In this document: positions 8,681 to 17,131 of the stretch, in pieces
Layout of the letters: each line of letters opens with the position of its first letter
Numbering within the stretch: the first letter of the stretch is position 1
Source of the DNA: CBDBND01 sp965207985
GTDB lineage: Bacteria > Pseudomonadota > Alphaproteobacteria > Rhodospirillales > Rhodospirillaceae
Assembly (NCBI GenBank): GCA_965207985.1
Contig: CBDBND010000017.1
Coordinates: 62,001-126,000, forward strand
Direction: 5' to 3'
Length of the DNA stretch: 64,000 nt
The notes under the pieces: model-generated
The model's database searches: none
Told to the model about the DNA's origin: nothing
Seen by the model: only the letters and a program-made list of their open reading frames with translations
Program-made: the position numbers and the translations under genes

Positions 8681-10262
8681 GGCGTGGCGCTTCTGCGGAG
8701 CGGTTCAATAATGACTGGCCTGTCATCACATTCGGTTGCGGCAGACCCATCAATTCGAGAACGGTGGGCGCAATGTCGGCAAGACGCCCGTCTTTCAGTC
8801 CGGTGACGCTGTCGGGACCGTTGATGAGCACAACGGGAACGACGCCTACCGTATGGGCCGTATGAGCGCCTCCGTTGTCCGGGTCGACCATAAGTTCGCA
8901 ATTGCCATGGTCGGCGGTGACCAAGAGAATGCCGTCCGCTTCTCCGACCGCTGTTTCCAAACGGCCAAGACAGTCATCAATCGTGCGGGCGGCCTCAATG
9001 GCGGCGTCGAGCACGCCGGTATGACCGACCATGTCACCGTTGGCGAAGTTGACAACGACGAGATCAAAAACACCGCCCGTAACCGCTTCGGTTAACTTAT
9101 CGGTGACCTCGACGGCCGACATGGCGGGCGCCAGATCGTAAGTGGCGACCTTCGGACTGGGCACGAGAATGCGTTGTTCACCCGTGAATTCCTGTTCCGT
9201 ACCGCCGTTTATGAAAAAAGTCACATGGGCGTACTTCTCCGTCTCGGCGATGCGAAGCTGCGTCAAGCCATGATCCGCGACGACTTGGCCCAAACTGTTT
9301 TCGGGAACATCGCTCGGAAAAATGGCTGTCATGCGTTTGGCCAATATGTCCGAGTATTCGACCAAGCCGAGGGCGGCGTTTAGTACGGGCACGCGGGGCC
9401 TGGAAAAGTCTTCGAAGTCAGGTTCGAGCAAAGCCGTCAGAATTTGCCGCGCCCGGTCTGCTCTAAAGTTGGCCATGAGAACGCCGTCACCGTCGTCCAT
9501 CCCGGTGAACCCATCGATTACCACCGGTTCTAAAAATTCATCGGTCACGTCGTCGGCATAGGCATGATCGATTGCCGCAAGAGCATCGCTGGCGTTATTG
9601 CCTTTTGCCGTCACCAGTGCGTTGTAGGCCCGTTCGATCCGGTCCCAGCGCTTGTCCCGGTCCATGGCGTAATAGCGTCCGGCCACTGTGGCCACAGACG
9701 TTTCCTTGCCTCTGCCTATGTCTTGTAAAAACCGCTCCATAAACCCGCGAGCCGATTGGGGCGGCGTATCGCGGCCGTCTAAGAATGCATGAATGCGCAC
9801 GGTCACACCGGCCTCAGAAACAATATTCGCCAAAGCCGCCATATGGTCCTGATGGGAATGGACACCGCCCGGTGACACCAAACCCAGGAGATGACACGTG
9901 CCGCCGCTGTTTTTGAGGGCGGTGATGAATTCTTTCAAGGCCGGTTGTTTGGCGAGGGTTCCATCCCCTACCGCTGCATCGATTTTCGGCAAGTCCTGAA
10001 GCAGGACCCGGCCGGCGCCGATGTTCATGTGCCCCACTTCCGAGTTGCCCATTTGACCGTCGGGTAAGCCCACGTCCCGGCCGCTGGTTTCCACCAGGGC
10101 ATGGGGCTGCCCCTGGGCGCCGTCCGACAGCCAGCGGTCCCATGTGGGCGTGTCCGCCAAGGCGATGGCGTTGTTGTCCCGCTCAAGGCGATGACCCCAG
10201 CCGTCGAGGATGCAGAGCACCACCGGCTTTCGCTGCTTCCGTTCTGTGGATGTCTCAGTCAT
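8667..10262 (-). CDS. gpmI: 2,3-bisphosphoglycerate-independent phosphoglycerate mutase
   Basis: This enzyme interconverts 3- and 2-phosphoglycerate in glycolysis and gluconeogenesis using two Mn ions and a phosphoserine. The metal site begins LCILDGWGHR, and the catalytic serine is in GNSEVGHMNIGAGR. The C-terminal phosphatase metal motifs are LLVTADHGNCELM and GGAHTAHT. I place the start at 10262 (MTETSTERKQ, 531 residues). A longer frame exists upstream, but those residues are not family-like. It is the first gene of the gpmI-envC-ctpA run, divergent from the SRP RNA and dnaX. Confidence 0.96.
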   Translation of the reverse strand: MTETSTERKQRKPVVLCILDGWGHRLERDNNAIALADTPTWDRWLSDGAQGQPHALVETSGRDVGLPDGQMGNSEVGHMNIGAGRVLLQDLPKIDAAVGDGTLAKQPALKEFITALKNSGGTCHLLGLVSPGGVHSHQDHMAALANIVSEAGVTVRIHAFLDGRDTPPQSARGFMERFLQDIGRGKETSVATVAGRYYAMDRDKRWDRIERAYNALVTAKGNNASDALAAIDHAYADDVTDEFLEPVVIDGFTGMDDGDGVLMANFRADRARQILTALLEPDFEDFSRPRVPVLNAALGLVEYSDILAKRMTAIFPSDVPENSLGQVVADHGLTQLRIAETEKYAHVTFFINGGTEQEFTGEQRILVPSPKVATYDLAPAMSAVEVTDKLTEAVTGGVFDLVVVNFANGDMVGHTGVLDAAIEAARTIDDCLGRLETAVGEADGILLVTADHGNCELMVDPDNGGAHTAHTVGVVPVVLINGPDSVTGLKDGRLADIAPTVLELMGLPQPNVMTGQSLLNRSAEAPRRAAE

Positions 10263-10388
10263 GGTCGCAAAACACAGCGGTATCCATTTGAAATTGGGCC
10301 TGTTTTTGAAGGTTTGGGCGTTCTTTGGCAAGCATGGAGAGACCCTGATTCCAGCGTGCGGCTAGAAAAATGTGCCCTCACGCTGGCC

Positions 10389-10419
10389 TTGCTTTGGCGC
10401 GCCAGACCTTTGATATAGT
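10389..10419 (+). promoter_or_regulatory. Putative promoter of the SRP RNA gene
   Basis: A TATAGT -10 element at 10414-10419 lies 7 bases before the first paired base of the SRP RNA at 10426. A weak -35 candidate, TTGCTT at 10389-10394, is 19 bases upstream. The -10 and its distance to the RNA start are convincing; the -35 is poor. Confidence 0.5.
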
Positions 10420-10425
10420 GGCTTC

Positions 10426-10520
10426 GAGGGACTGGCGGCGGACAGGCGTCTCGCCAACCCGGTCAGGTCCGGAAGGAAGCAGCCGTAACGAGTTTCCGCC
10501 TGGGTCGCCGTCAGGACCTC
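10426..10520 (+). ncRNA. ffs: Signal recognition particle RNA, small (4.5S) bacterial type
   Basis: This is the RNA core of the signal recognition particle, which binds Ffh and targets nascent membrane proteins. The universally conserved domain IV loop is present as GGTCAGGTCCGGAAGGAAGC followed by AGCCGTAACG (10461-10490). The 5' part (GAGG, CTGGCGGCG, AGGCG) pairs with the 3' part (CGCCT, CGCCGTCAG, CCTC), giving one ~95-base hairpin. The boundaries are set by this pairing. It stands between gpmI (divergent) and dnaX. An open frame runs through it but is not coding there. Confidence 0.95.
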
Positions 10521-10579
10521 ACCTGTTTCAAAGCCCTGAAGTCTTATTTCTAGGACCAACCTTTGCGGATATTTGTTTG

Positions 10580-12337
10580 ATGTCGGACGACGTGCAGCCA
10601 TCCGGCGATGTCGGTCAGGCTTCCCTGATACCGGACGATAGTACTGACGCGTACCAAGTTCTGGCGCGCAAATATCGTCCCACGACGTTTGCCGATCTCA
10701 TCGGTCAAGAGGCCGTCGTCCGCACGTTGACCAATGCCATTGGCTCCGGGCGGCTCGCGCAGGCGTACATGCTGACCGGCGTGCGCGGCACGGGGAAAAC
10801 GACAACGGCGCGCTTGATTGCGCGGGCATTGAATTGCATCGGGCCCGACGGCATGGGAGAAGCGACGGTCACGCCTTGCGGTGTGTGCGAGCATTGCCGT
10901 GCTATTGCCGAAGACCGCCACGTCGACGTACTGGAAATGGATGCGGCGAGCCGGACCGGTGTCGACGACATCCGTGAGCTTCTCGACGGCGTGCGCTACC
11001 GGCCCACCTCGGCCCGCACCAAAATCTACATCATCGATGAAGTGCACATGCTGTCGAACCAGGCTTTCAATGCGTTGTTGAAAACGCTGGAAGAACCGCC
11101 CGAGCATGTGAAGTTCATCTTTGCAACAACGGAGATCCGCAAAGTCCCGGTCACCGTTCTTTCCCGGTGCCAACGGTTCGATCTGCGCCGGATCGACGCC
11201 GATAAACTCAGCACCTTGTTCCACGCCATCGCCGAAAAGGAAGGCGCGCAGGTAACAGACGGCGCACTAGCACTGATTGCGCGGGCGGCGGACGGATCGG
11301 CACGCGACGGGCTGTCCATTCTCGATCAGGCCATTTCGCAAAGCGCAGTTGGTGACGCATCGCCCAGCATCGATGAAGATCAAGTGCGTGATATGCTCGG
11401 TCTGGCCGACCGGGTTCAGGTGTTTGATCTGCTTGAAAGCGTGTTGCGTGGTGATGTTGAACAAAGCTTGTCGTTGCTGGCGAGCCAGTATGCCGCAGGC
11501 GCCGATCCGCTTGTGGTCTTGCAAGACCTCCTGGAGCTGACCCACTGGCTGACCCGCATCAAGGTGGCACCGGACGGCGCCAATGACGCCCTTGTGGCGG
11601 AAGCGGAACGGACCCGTGGGAAGGAAATGGCGGATGCTCTCTCCATGCCCGTTCTGACCAGAACGTGGCAAATGCTGCTCAAAGGATTGAGTGACGCCCG
11701 CACGGCCCCCATGCCGTTGCAGTCCGTTGAAATGACATTGGTACGCCTGGCCTACGCGACCGATCTGCCGACACCGGAAGAGGCCGTGAAATCCATCCAA
11801 AGCGGTCAGGGGTCTCGCCCATCTCCGTCACATCCACCACCGCGGCCGGTGCCATCCAGCGGTGGAAACGGGGCGTCAGCCTATGCTGCGTCTCATGCCG
11901 GCACATTGGCGCAACCCGCTCAGAAAACTGATCAGGTGCCCAGTCCGGCACCCGGCCCCGCACCCAAGGCCTCTTTGGAGCCCGCGCCTGCGCCTACGTC
12001 CTTGGCTGACGTGGTTGCCCTGTGCAACGCCCATCGTCAAGCATTGCTGGCCGGCCAACTAAGCCATGCCGTTCATCTTGTGCAGTTCGATCAGGGGCGC
12101 ATCGAACTCAGACTTGAAGACAGCGCCCCTCAAGATGTCCCCGGCAAACTCAGTGCCTTTCTCAGTGACGTTACGGGTGAACGGTGGGTGGTCAGTGTTT
12201 CCAATGCGGAAGGGGAGCTCACCCTGCATGATCAGGAAATTGCAACAGCGGCTTCGGATCCCTTTATCAAATCCATTATCGATTCATTTCCAGGGGCCGT
12301 CATTGAACGGGTCCGTCCTGTCAGGGACGACACTTAG
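10580..12337 (+). CDS. dnaX: DNA polymerase III subunit gamma/tau
   Basis: This 585-residue protein is the clamp-loader ATPase that organises the replisome. From the ATG at 10580 it has the family start YQVLARKYRPTTFADLIGQ, Walker A GVRGTGKT (67-74), a zinc module with C86 and C100/C103/C106 (CGVCEHC), Walker B IIDEVHM (151-157) and the sensor region ATTEIRKVPVTVLSRCQRF. A proline-rich linker around 430-510 leads to the tau-specific C-terminus. I saw no A-rich slippery site, so a short gamma form by frameshifting is not indicated. The upstream open frame overlaps the SRP RNA and was excluded. Confidence 0.97.
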   Translation: MSDDVQPSGDVGQASLIPDDSTDAYQVLARKYRPTTFADLIGQEAVVRTLTNAIGSGRLAQAYMLTGVRGTGKTTTARLIARALNCIGPDGMGEATVTPCGVCEHCRAIAEDRHVDVLEMDAASRTGVDDIRELLDGVRYRPTSARTKIYIIDEVHMLSNQAFNALLKTLEEPPEHVKFIFATTEIRKVPVTVLSRCQRFDLRRIDADKLSTLFHAIAEKEGAQVTDGALALIARAADGSARDGLSILDQAISQSAVGDASPSIDEDQVRDMLGLADRVQVFDLLESVLRGDVEQSLSLLASQYAAGADPLVVLQDLLELTHWLTRIKVAPDGANDALVAEAERTRGKEMADALSMPVLTRTWQMLLKGLSDARTAPMPLQSVEMTLVRLAYATDLPTPEEAVKSIQSGQGSRPSPSHPPPRPVPSSGGNGASAYAASHAGTLAQPAQKTDQVPSPAPGPAPKASLEPAPAPTSLADVVALCNAHRQALLAGQLSHAVHLVQFDQGRIELRLEDSAPQDVPGKLSAFLSDVTGERWVVSVSNAEGELTLHDQEIATAASDPFIKSIIDSFPGAVIERVRPVRDDT

Positions 12338-12374
12338 CGCCGTTTCAAAAGCACTCTAGACAAGGACTGAGCTT

Positions 12375-12698
12375 ATGAAAAACCTCGGTGCGCTGATGAA
12401 ACAGGCGCAAGAGATGCAGGAAAAAATGGGCGAGATGCAAGAGCGCCTCGCCACCATCGAAGTGGAGGGCAGCTCGGGCGCGGGCTTGGTCTCGGTTACC
12501 CTTTCGGGCAAGTCGGAAATGCGGCGGATCAAGATCAACCCCACTCTCCTCGAACCTAATGAAACCGAAGTGCTTGAAGACCTCATCGTCGCCGCCACAA
12601 ACGACGCCCGTACCCGTCTCGAAAGCCGCATGCAGGAGGAGATCAGTAAAGTGACCGGCGGTCTACAGCTCCCACCCGGTTTCCAGATGCCGTTTTAA
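12375..12698 (+). CDS. YbaB/EbfC family nucleoid-associated protein
   Basis: This 107-residue protein is the small DNA-binding dimer commonly encoded between dnaX and recR. The N-terminal helix is LGALMKQAQEMQEKMGEMQERLA. The core strands read VEGSSGAGLVSVTLSGK and the C-terminal helix reads LEDLIVAATNDARTRLES. It is thought to bind DNA and help RecR-dependent repair. It begins 38 bases after dnaX and ends 17 bases before recR, so the three genes form an operon. Confidence 0.95.
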   Translation: MKNLGALMKQAQEMQEKMGEMQERLATIEVEGSSGAGLVSVTLSGKSEMRRIKINPTLLEPNETEVLEDLIVAATNDARTRLESRMQEEISKVTGGLQLPPGFQMPF

Positions 12699-12714
12699 GG
12701 GACACGCACACGCT

Positions 12715-13308
12715 GTGGCTGGCCCAGATATCGAAGCGCTTATTCGGCAGTTTGCAAAACTTCCCGGACTCGGTCCGCGCTCGGCCCGCCGTGCCGTATT
12801 GGAGCTGATCAAGAAAAAAGAAGCGTTGATGGCGCCGCTCATCCAAGCGCTGCAGCAGGCGTCGGACAGCGTCAAGGTGTGCAGCACCTGCGGCAACTTC
12901 GATAGCCAGGATCCTTGTGCTGTGTGTCGCGATCCCAAACGGGACCGATCGGTGATTTGCGTGGTTGAGGATGTGGCGGATCTCTGGGCGTTGGAGCGCA
13001 GTGCGGCCTACCGGGGCCTCTATCACATTACCGGCGGCTTATTGTCTCCGTTGGACGGTGTCGGACCGGACGACCTCAATATCGCCGGACTGGTCACGCG
13101 GGCTGCGGCAGAAGAGGTCAGCGAGATCATTCTGGCCCTCAGCGCCACCGTTGATGGCCAGAGCACGGCCCACTACGTCGCCGACCGACTCGAAGGTACC
13201 AACACGGCTGTTTCCGGCCTGGCCCACGGCGTTCCCGTGGGCGGCGAACTGGACTATCTCGACGACGGCACGCTCACCGCCGCCCTCAAAGCCCGCCGGC
13301 CGCTGTAG
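12715..13308 (+). CDS. recR: Recombination mediator RecR
   Basis: This 197-residue protein forms a ring-shaped clamp with RecO and RecF and loads RecA at gaps. It has a helix-hairpin-helix (FAKLPGLGPRSARRAVLEL), a zinc finger with CSTC and CAVC, and a Toprim domain starting VICVVEDVADLWALE. The C-terminal part includes GVPVGGELDYLDDGTLTAAL. The start codon is GTG at 12715, the only sensible start for the family N-terminus. It follows ybaB. Confidence 0.97.
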   Translation: MAGPDIEALIRQFAKLPGLGPRSARRAVLELIKKKEALMAPLIQALQQASDSVKVCSTCGNFDSQDPCAVCRDPKRDRSVICVVEDVADLWALERSAAYRGLYHITGGLLSPLDGVGPDDLNIAGLVTRAAAEEVSEIILALSATVDGQSTAHYVADRLEGTNTAVSGLAHGVPVGGELDYLDDGTLTAALKARRPL

Positions 13309-13311
13309 TTC

Positions 13312-13343
13312 CCGCCGTCACAGCAATGTGACAAGTAGGGCGG
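13312..13343 (+). terminator. Possible hairpin after recR
   Basis: A GTCACA/TGTGAC stem with a GCAA tetraloop (13317-13332) is flanked by CCGCC and GGCGG arms with a 6-base bulge. It lies just after the recR stop. There is no T-run after it, so rho-independent termination is only a guess. About 155 further bases up to the lipoprotein gene hold nothing else I can name. Confidence 0.3.
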
Positions 13344-13499
13344 CTTTCGCCATGGCCTTGCCATATTCTCGCCTTATCCCTTGACCCTGGCAGACTGATC
13401 CGCTGACCTTACGATGTCGTGAATTGGGTTCGTGTGTACGGCAATGTATGATTACAAGTGTATTATTACGAACATGTAGGACGACGGAGAAACGGTGAC

Positions 13500-14189
13500 A
13501 TGGAAGTTCGTATTTTGAAAAACTTGATGACGGCCTGTGTCGTGACCATCGGTCTGGCGGCCTGTGCAAGTCCGAAATACGTTGTCTCCGATGTGACCCG
13601 TCATCACAGTTTGCCTCGTACCCCGTCCGGCGAAACCTTTGCTGTTGTCGCCTCCGAAGACAATCAAGACGAAAGTCTCGCTTTCAAAGCCTATTCGGAC
13701 ATTGTTGAACAGCAACTGTCCGCACTTGGTCTGCGGTCTTTTGGCGGCGAAGCCTCCAACCCCGATCTTGTCGTTACTTTAACGTGGTCCATCGATGGGC
13801 CTAGTCCCGATGTCAAATCTCGCGGCGGGTTTGGCTACGGTCTCGGGTATGGCTATGGATACCGGCGCAGCCATTTTGGTTACGGTTTTGGCTATGGGTC
13901 TCCCTACGGCAATCGAACCGCTACCCGGCAGATGTTTGTCCGCCGCGTCGAACTGGCCATTTATGACGGTGATACGTACAACTCGGAAAATCCGACACGG
14001 GTGTTTGAAGGCACGGCCGTGAGCACGGGAACCAACGGTCAGATTGATCCGGTGATGCCCTACATCATCCAGGCGATCTTTGATCAGTTTCCCGGCGCAT
14101 CGGGTGACACCCGGACAGTACGCGTTGAAGTACCACCTGTTTCAGAACCGGTGATGACCAGTCAGTACAGTTCCCGGTCAGCCCGTTAG
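13500..14189 (+). CDS. DUF4136-like lipoprotein with Gly/Tyr-rich central segment
   Basis: This protein has a lipoprotein signal: a hydrophobic stretch (ACVVTIGLAAC) ending in the lipobox LAAC, so it should be lipidated and face the periplasm. The body resembles DUF4136 proteins, with ETFAVVASED near the start and FPGASGDTRTVRVEVP near the end. A central low-complexity segment alternates Gly and Tyr (GFGYGLGYGYGYRRSHFGYG). Function is unknown. I chose ATG 13500 (MEVRILKNL); an upstream in-frame ATG at 13458 would add 14 unlikely residues. It stands alone between recR and the convergent nfeD gene. Confidence 0.7.
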   Translation: MEVRILKNLMTACVVTIGLAACASPKYVVSDVTRHHSLPRTPSGETFAVVASEDNQDESLAFKAYSDIVEQQLSALGLRSFGGEASNPDLVVTLTWSIDGPSPDVKSRGGFGYGLGYGYGYRRSHFGYGFGYGSPYGNRTATRQMFVRRVELAIYDGDTYNSENPTRVFEGTAVSTGTNGQIDPVMPYIIQAIFDQFPGASGDTRTVRVEVPPVSEPVMTSQYSSRSAR

Positions 14190-14209
14190 CGGAACACCGG
14201 TGGAAGAAA

Positions 14210-14659
14210 TTAATCTGCTGCTTCCACTTCCAGAACCGACCCATCCACCGCCGTCACCCGAACTTTCGATCCTGCCGGTAGGTCCGGCCCTTTGGCCAGC
14301 CAGGAACTGTCGCCCACATTGAGGCGCCCGCGGCCGTTCTCCAGTGCAGTGTCTAGCGTAAAAGTCTTGCCCACATACTGTTCGGCGCGTTTGTTTAGGG
14401 TTGGGTCTTCGGTTTCCAGCGCGCTCGGCCGCCATACTTTGCGCCCGACGATGACCGACACCACACTGAGCACGGCAAAGACGATAAAAGCCATTTGCCA
14501 GCCTAAGTCCGGCACGATCCAGGCGATGACCCCTGTTACGGCGGCCGCCAGCGCTATCCATAGGAAAAAGAAGCCCGGTGCGGCCAGTTCAAGCACAAAC
14601 AGCAACAGGGCCAGAATCCACCACGACCAAAAGTCCAGTCCTTCGAGAAAGGCTTCCAT
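14210..14659 (-). CDS. NfeD-like membrane protein
   Basis: This 149-residue protein has two or three hydrophobic segments in its first 75 residues, including WSWWILALLLFVLELAAPGF and MAFIVFAVLSVVSVIVG. A small soluble OB-fold domain follows (YVGKTFTLDTALENGRGRL through VRVTAVDGSVLEVE). That is the short NfeD architecture. NfeD proteins act with SPFH/stomatin proteins in membrane organisation. Here the partner gene lies immediately upstream with a 5-base gap, supporting the pairing. Confidence 0.88.
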   Translation of the reverse strand: MEAFLEGLDFWSWWILALLLFVLELAAPGFFFLWIALAAAVTGVIAWIVPDLGWQMAFIVFAVLSVVSVIVGRKVWRPSALETEDPTLNKRAEQYVGKTFTLDTALENGRGRLNVGDSSWLAKGPDLPAGSKVRVTAVDGSVLEVEAAD

Positions 14660-14664
14660 GGTCC

Positions 14665-15639
14665 TCAGTCTCCACTGTTAGGAATGCGGCTGCCGCGGGA
14701 TTCGGCAGCTGCAGCTTTGGACTCTTCTAAGGCTGTTTTTGCCAGTTCGGTAATACCGCCGATGGCGCCGATGACGCCCGACGCTTCAAGCGGCATGAGC
14801 ACCAGCTTCTCATTGGGGGAGTTGGCAAAGGACCCGACCGCTTCCACATACTTCTGGGCGACAAAGTAGTTGATGGCCTGCACGTCCCCTTGGGCGATGG
14901 CGTCGGAGACCATGGTGGTGGCTTTGGCTTCCGCTTGGGCCAGCCGCTCGCGGGCCTCCGCTTCCCGGAAGGCGGCTTCCTTTTCCCCTTCCGCCTGCAG
15001 GATCTGCGACTGCTTGTCGCCTTCCGCCCGCAGGATCGCCGATTGCCGGTCGCCTTCCGCTTCGAGAATTTCCGCGCGCTTGTCCCGCTCCGCTTTCATT
15101 TGACGGGCCATGGCTTCCACCAGATCCCGCGGCGGTGAGATGTCTTTGATCTCAATGCGAGTGACTTTCACACCCCAAGGGTTGGTGGCTTCGTCGACCA
15201 CCGTGAGGAGCCGTGCATTGATGGCATCCCGTTGCGACAGCAGTTCATCCAGATCCATGCCACCCATGACGGTTCTGATGTTGGTCATGGTCAAGTTGAG
15301 GATGGCCAACTGCAGGCCGCGCACTTCGTAGGCGGCCCTGCCAGCATCCAGCACTTGATAAAAAACAACGCCATCGACGGTGACCATGGCGTTGTCTTTG
15401 GTGATGACCTCTTGGGAGGGTACGTCCAAGACCTGTTCCATCATGTTCATCTTTGAGCCGACGGATTCAATAAACGGTGTGATGAGATGCAGACCCGGAG
15501 AAAACGTTCGGGTGAACTGTCCGAACCGCTCGATGGTGTAATTCCAACCTTGGGGCACCACCACAGCCGCTTTGAAGACAACGATGATACCAAGCAGAAC
15601 AAAAATGATGGCAAACGTCGACGATCCTAAAATATCCAT
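14665..15639 (-). CDS. SPFH/Band 7 stomatin-like protein (paraslipin, QmcA type)
   Basis: This 324-residue protein has an N-terminal membrane anchor (residues 7-27, TFAIIFVLLGIIVVFKAAVVV) and then the SPFH domain (ERFGQFTRTFSPGLHLITPF). A long charged coiled coil contains three consecutive copies of an ILxAEGxxxxA unit (about residues 205-240). Such proteins oligomerise at the membrane and scaffold proteases and other complexes. I chose the start MDILGSSTF at 15639, which has an AGGGAG site upstream; the longer frame to 15732 looks non-coding. It is operonic with the NfeD gene. Confidence 0.9.
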   Translation of the reverse strand: MDILGSSTFAIIFVLLGIIVVFKAAVVVPQGWNYTIERFGQFTRTFSPGLHLITPFIESVGSKMNMMEQVLDVPSQEVITKDNAMVTVDGVVFYQVLDAGRAAYEVRGLQLAILNLTMTNIRTVMGGMDLDELLSQRDAINARLLTVVDEATNPWGVKVTRIEIKDISPPRDLVEAMARQMKAERDKRAEILEAEGDRQSAILRAEGDKQSQILQAEGEKEAAFREAEARERLAQAEAKATTMVSDAIAQGDVQAINYFVAQKYVEAVGSFANSPNEKLVLMPLEASGVIGAIGGITELAKTALEESKAAAAESRGSRIPNSGD

Positions 15640-15837
15640 GAAAGGAAACTCCCTTATGTGCCCGTCACGGGCTCCCGAAACATCCTCCCGCGTGACGGCT
15701 CCCTCTGTCCCGGTGCGATTTTTAAGAACCATGCCGGTTTTTGGTTCTGTTTTGATATGGGGATGGTCCTGTGTTGTGTCAAGTTAGGGTAACAATAGTT
15801 AAGAATTTACAATTTTAAATTGTGGCTCCCGAGAAGG

Positions 15838-17049
15838 TTAGGGTTGGGCCAGATGGCTGGTCAAGTCTGTGACATTACCTGGGGGTGTTTCCTTTTCCCC
15901 GGTTAAGCGTTCACTTTCATTTTCTTGTAATTCCACTTGCCGGATGCGGTTGCCGTGCTGAACGATTTTCCGCGTCGACTTTTGAATGTCTTCAATATCC
16001 TTGCCGGACTGTTGGAAGTGCCGGGAAAGATTGCCGACACGCTTATCCAAACGCACCACATCTTCCATTAAGGCGCCCACCTCTTTTTGAATGAGGCCGG
16101 CTTGTTCACGCATTTTGGTATCGCGGATCAGCGCCCGTACGGAGTGGAGAATGGCCCAAAAAGAAGACGGTGAGGCAACAACAATTTTGCGCCGGTAGCC
16201 TTCCTGGATGACGTTCTGAAAATTGACGTGCAGTTCCATGTAAACGGATTCGGCGGGAACGAACATCAACGCCCATTCCGATGTTTCGCCAGGGATAATG
16301 TACTTTTCCGCAATGTCTTGAATGTGCCGGATGACATCGCGAGTGAAGGATTGGCTGGCGGTTTTGCGCTCCTCTTCCGTTTGCGCTTCCATCAAACGCA
16401 CGAAACCCTCATGGGGATACTTGGAGTCCACACCAATGGCGCCGTGGGAATCGGGCAAGGTGATAAGACAATCCACTCTTTTGCCGTTGGACAACGTGGC
16501 TTCAAAAGCAAAATAGTCCGCCGGTAGCATGTCGCGCACAATGTCTTCCATTTGCGCCTGTCCAAAAGCGCCACGGGCTTGTTTGTTGGAGAGAATGTCT
16601 TGCAGCCCAACAATGTCAGAGGATAAGTCGGTGATGTTCTTCTGAGCAGCGTCGATCAATGCCAACCGTTTTTGTAATTCCGTTAGAGACTCCGTTGTCT
16701 TTTCTGTTGTCTTCTGAAGATTATCGCCGACCCGCCGGGTCACATCAGAAAGCCGTTCATCCAGCGCTTTTCGGATTTCTCTTTCCTGGGACTGGAACTG
16801 ATCGGCCATGGTTTTCTTGGCCGTATCCTGCCCATCCGCCATCAACTTGATCTGTCCGCGCAATTCCGCCTGATCGTTTTTCAAGGAGGCGAGCGCGTCG
16901 ATCAGAGTGTGCATGTGAGTGCCAGACTGATCACCTGATGCGGTACGGTGGCGCAGGATGACGACGGCCAACGCTATTGCTAACCCGAGCACGGCCAGGC
17001 CGAGCCCCGCCTCGACCCCCGTCAATCCTAATTGTGTTAGAATTTCCAT
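15838..17049 (-). CDS. rmuC: DNA recombination protein RmuC
   Basis: This 403-residue protein has an N-terminal membrane segment (GLAVLGLAIALAVVIL), a long coiled coil (about 45-160), and the RmuC nuclease-like domain. The domain runs from ARGAFGQAQMEDIVRDMLP through DCLITLPDSHGAIGVDSKYP and EKYIIPGETSEWALMFVPAE to SPSSFWAILHSVRAL. RmuC limits inversions at short repeats in E. coli. Start MEILTQLGL at 17049 is preferred because the next 68 upstream residues of the open frame overlap the divergent promoter region and look non-coding. About 100 bases of AT-rich intergenic DNA separate it from the SPFH gene. Confidence 0.9.
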   Translation of the reverse strand: MEILTQLGLTGVEAGLGLAVLGLAIALAVVILRHRTASGDQSGTHMHTLIDALASLKNDQAELRGQIKLMADGQDTAKKTMADQFQSQEREIRKALDERLSDVTRRVGDNLQKTTEKTTESLTELQKRLALIDAAQKNITDLSSDIVGLQDILSNKQARGAFGQAQMEDIVRDMLPADYFAFEATLSNGKRVDCLITLPDSHGAIGVDSKYPHEGFVRLMEAQTEEERKTASQSFTRDVIRHIQDIAEKYIIPGETSEWALMFVPAESVYMELHVNFQNVIQEGYRRKIVVASPSSFWAILHSVRALIRDTKMREQAGLIQKEVGALMEDVVRLDKRVGNLSRHFQQSGKDIEDIQKSTRKIVQHGNRIRQVELQENESERLTGEKETPPGNVTDLTSHLAQP

Positions 17050-17131
17050 AGGCTTACGCCTTGCCATACCGGTGCCATGACCCCACAGTAACTTAGCCGC
17101 GGGATAGACACCACGACCAACGAGACCTGTA

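Noticed and set aside
8596..8901. Small arginine-rich reading frames opposite gpmI and envC
   Set aside because: They are antisense shadows of well-supported genes with no independent start context.
10370..10579. N-terminal extension of DnaX
   Set aside because: This open stretch contains the SRP RNA, and residues before MSDDVQ do not match DnaX proteins.
10580..12337. Programmed frameshift producing a short gamma form of DnaX
   Set aside because: No A-rich slippery heptamer or following stem-loop was found in the linker region.
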